The notes under the pieces are model-generated. The model was not told where the DNA came from. It was given only the letters and a program-made list of their open reading frames with translations, and searched no databases. 64,000 nucleotides of DNA from Piezodorus guildinii (Eukaryota > Arthropoda > Insecta > Hemiptera > Pentatomidae), in NCBI GenBank assembly GCA_023052935.1, contig CM041298.1, positions 20,184,871-20,248,870 of the forward strand. Direction: 5' to 3'. Below are positions 60,136-64,000 of the stretch, one piece after another. The position numbers were made by a program, and so were the translations under genes. Each line of letters begins with the position of its first letter. Position 1 is the stretch's first letter.

Positions 60136-61454
60136 ATACTTATATGGTCAAGGCTATAAAATTAATAAACCAGTTCCTGTGGCTGAGTTTAGTAATTGAG
60201 TGAGTCTCTCAAAATCCACTTATAAGAGATATTATTAATAATGGATAGAAAATGTGAAGTTTTCTGACTATTTTTCTGTTTTGCACTATTTCAATGAAGA
60301 TTTAAATAAAATGTAAAAAAAAAAGTCTTGTGTATGAATGATATTTAATAACTAATAAAAAAAATCTACCTGTCCACCAAAGGGATAAATGAATTTTAAA
60401 ATCGATTGCTGCTCTGTGATAGTTAATGAAATTACGCACTAAACATGAAAATAATTATTGAGATCGGTTCAGAAATAGCGGAGATATTGTTTTATTTAAT
60501 TTCGCTTTTATGTTGGCCATTTTCCTTCTTTAGGGATTCACAGAATTGGCGTCTTATTACCCTATTTAATTAATAAATTTATTTATTACTTAATTGCTTG
60601 CATAGCCATATCAATTTTAATATTTTAATGTAATTATTCAGCATAATTAACCATTTTGTAATAATTTTTAGCATTTTTTTTTATGTATATATTTTTTCGG
60701 TATTGACCTTTACGTTGTTATACTATTGTTGTTAATCGTTTATAAGGACACTAATTTAAGATATCTAGCTCAATTTAAATTTTTTTATAACAACAGATGT
60801 TAAATATATAATGTTATATATGCTCCAATAGACGCAATATTTATACACGTTATGACGAAGAGAGCAGACTAATACTTAGCTAATTTTAGCTACAAAAGCA
60901 GATATTCTTAAGCTCATAGGAAAACTTCATTTTCAAACTAACACTTTTTCCCCTTTTTACTGACAAAAAAGAAAAAAAAAAAAAAAAAAAAAAAGGATGG
61001 GATCTTTTCTTCAGACGTCTTATACTGCAAAAGAATCCGAAAAGTAACGAAGGAATTTAAAGTTTCTTAAATCTTCTGTCTCAAGTTGGAACAAAGGATA
61101 CCCGAGCCATTGCAGTATTAGGTTCTACCCGCAGCTCAACTTTATCCAGTGTAAACTCAACTTTTTTTTTTTTTTCTAAGCCATTACAGTTGATTGATAT
61201 CACCGATTAGTTAACTTAGCTTGTGATTTTTTTTTTTTTTATTTATAAAATAATACGCCAACTACTTCTAAACCCTTGACGGATTTTTATACGTTTTTTT
61301 TATTATAATTTAGGGTATTAAAATCATTTCCTGAATGTTTAAATGTAAAAAACTCTGTGATTTAGCTTTTCTTTAAACAGGAAAAATAAATTTTCTGTAA
61401 CCAAGTCATCAAAAATTATTTCTGAAATATAAGTATTAATAATAATAACTCATT
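60136..61454. other. AT-rich sequence with one copy of a minor repeat
   Basis: 60400-60560 is the second copy of the repeat at 58930-59060. Long A-run at about 60969-60994 and T-runs at 61161-61177 and 61229-61241. No genes. Confidence 0.5.
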
Positions 61455-62750
<1,296 letters not shown>

Positions 62751-62929
62751 ACCAATGGAAAGCGCAGGATATTAGAAAATTTAATATGAAATAAAAAAAA
62801 TTGTACAAGGTATTATAAATTTGTTGTAATCTCATAAACTTATAAATATATATTATTGAAAAGAGGGAGGCTATAATATTTAACTGTAGCAACTGTCGTA
62901 CAGGATTGTACAAGTTACATTCTTTAACA

Positions 62930-63720
62930 CACGACTTTTACTTTATTTCTTTAAAAAAAAAGAAGAACTTTTAAATCAAATTATAGTAAGGGAAGGTATT
63001 GCGATCGTGAAAATTTTCTAATTCCAGTTTTCAACGGAAATACACATTTTAGTCCAAATAACCAAGTCCCACAAAAAGGTGTGTGTGTCTGTGTGGTAAC
63101 TCCCGGGATGAAACGGTAAGTCCTATGAAACAGAAATTTCATATTTAAGACAAATATACGCCCGAGAAGTTACAAAACCTTTTTCATCAAAATCAGCTTA
63201 CCAGAAGAGCCAATTTACACCATGCATTTTGCACCTTTTTTCGATTTTCTCAAAAACGGTTCCGACGATTTTGTTTTAACTCGCTGTATTGATGTTCAAT
63301 TTAATGGGTATTAATATCATATAGGGTTCATTTGAAAAATAACTATATCATCTTGTTACCACTGATGAAAAACAGGTAAATATATAAATTTAATGAATTC
63401 GATACCCAACTAATGGAGAAAATTGAAAAAATATATTTTTTATGGAATTTTTTTATATTTTTATTTTTTTTTTAACATAAGAACAGTAATATACATGTAT
63501 GATATACCGTTGGAAGAAAAAATATTATTTCATACACAAGCTTTTAAAAGTTAGTAGAAAGTGATGAAAAGCCGATAAATCTAACTGATTATTTTAGATA
63601 ATAATATAATAGATTTTTTAATAAAAACACATGTTTCTATAGTAATTTCATTTAATTAATTGTTTAATGGTTTCACTCATTTTTATCTCTAACCGTATTT
63701 GAAAATTATATTATTATTAT
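62930..63720 (-). repeat. R930 repeat, minus strand
   Basis: Internal blocks in reverse order from AGTAAGGGAAGGTATTGCG (62986) to ATTTTTATCTCTAACCGTAT near 63700. The left edge carries a 5'-end-like piece (AACACACGACTTTTACTTTA) in plus orientation at 62928, so the left end is a rearranged junction. Confidence 0.8.
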
Positions 63721-63739
63721 TTATAAATAAATTTTCCTG

Positions 63740-64000
63740 TGTTAAACCCTCACTTTAAAAAAACGTCTAAACATAGTTTTTTTTCTGTTTTACTTGGTCA
63801 TCAGATTCGTAGATCATGTACAATTTTAAGTTTTCTATTTAGACTAATAATGTGAAATGGTTTTATATCAAAAAATTAAAGGTACTCTAGGGGGATAACA
63901 ATTAAAAATTACATCACAAAAGCCATGTAAGGCTATTTCATTCGGAATGAAACCAACGTGATATTTAACCCCAATAAATATAACAACGATATAGGGACTT
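63740..64000 (+). repeat. R930 repeat, cut by the window end
   Basis: TGTTTTACTTGGTCATCAGA, AAAATTAAAGGTACTCTAGG and the TTCATTCGGAATGAAACC block in plus order. Continues beyond 64000. Confidence 0.7.

Overview
The window is AT-rich animal DNA made almost entirely of transposable elements. Jockey-clade LINEs with CCHC zinc-knuckle gag proteins, RTE-like and CR1/L2-like LINEs, a mariner, tRNA-derived SINEs and abundant A/T homopolymers and (TA)n tracts point to an arthropod nuclear genome. The species cannot be told from what is here. I found no host protein-coding gene, rRNA or functional tRNA gene that I could defend. A few short non-repeat ORFs and one possible first exon (about 9944-9992) are the only candidates.

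Layout. 1-5600: a Jockey 3' end, a foldback element with hammerhead-like cores (932-1252), converging copies of a non-coding repeat of about 0.9 kb (called R930 here) and two SINEs. 5783-7979: a three-layer nest of R930, a hammerhead foldback and an RTE LINE, each inner layer bounded by clear target-site duplications (TSDs). 7985-19262: decayed Jockey, CR1/L2-like and other LINE fragments, SINEs and an unclassified segment around 8776-9340. 19836-21765: R930 carrying a candidate solo LTR and a second SINE family. 23306-25805: R930 carrying a foldback with 99-bp perfect arms, a second LTR-like insertion and LINE tails. 26333-33960: R930 copies holding a SINE, an RTE with a 43-bp TSD and a nearly intact 4.5-kb Jockey on the minus strand (29165-33633). 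34075-37785: another LINE fragment, R930 and SINE debris. 37800-42496: a second nearly intact Jockey on the plus strand. 42694-47856: truncated Jockeys, a CR1/L2-like insertion and a mariner interrupted by R930. 48013-64000: more SINEs, LINE fragments with clean TSDs (one with a twin-primed 5' inversion), further R930 copies and a CR1/L2-like LINE with a long compound microsatellite.

How the pieces work together. The autonomous machinery present or recently present is LINE reverse transcriptase plus endonuclease. Most insertions have 10-15 bp TSDs, 5' truncation and poly(A) or short-tandem 3' tails, as expected from target-primed reverse transcription. SINEs are short passengers that presumably borrow LINE enzymes. 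R930 has no coding capacity, has short subterminal inverted repeats and serves as the main landing pad: at least ten other insertions lie inside R930 copies, so R930 is mostly older than the LINE and SINE wave. The two full-length Jockeys each carry one premature stop in ORF2, so neither is autonomous as read.

The most interesting signal is a set of foldback elements whose arms carry a CTGANGA / GC-rich stem / GAAACGT(C/T) core. This is the layout of a type I hammerhead ribozyme with an extremely short, self-complementary stem III, as known from Penelope-like elements and retrozymes.
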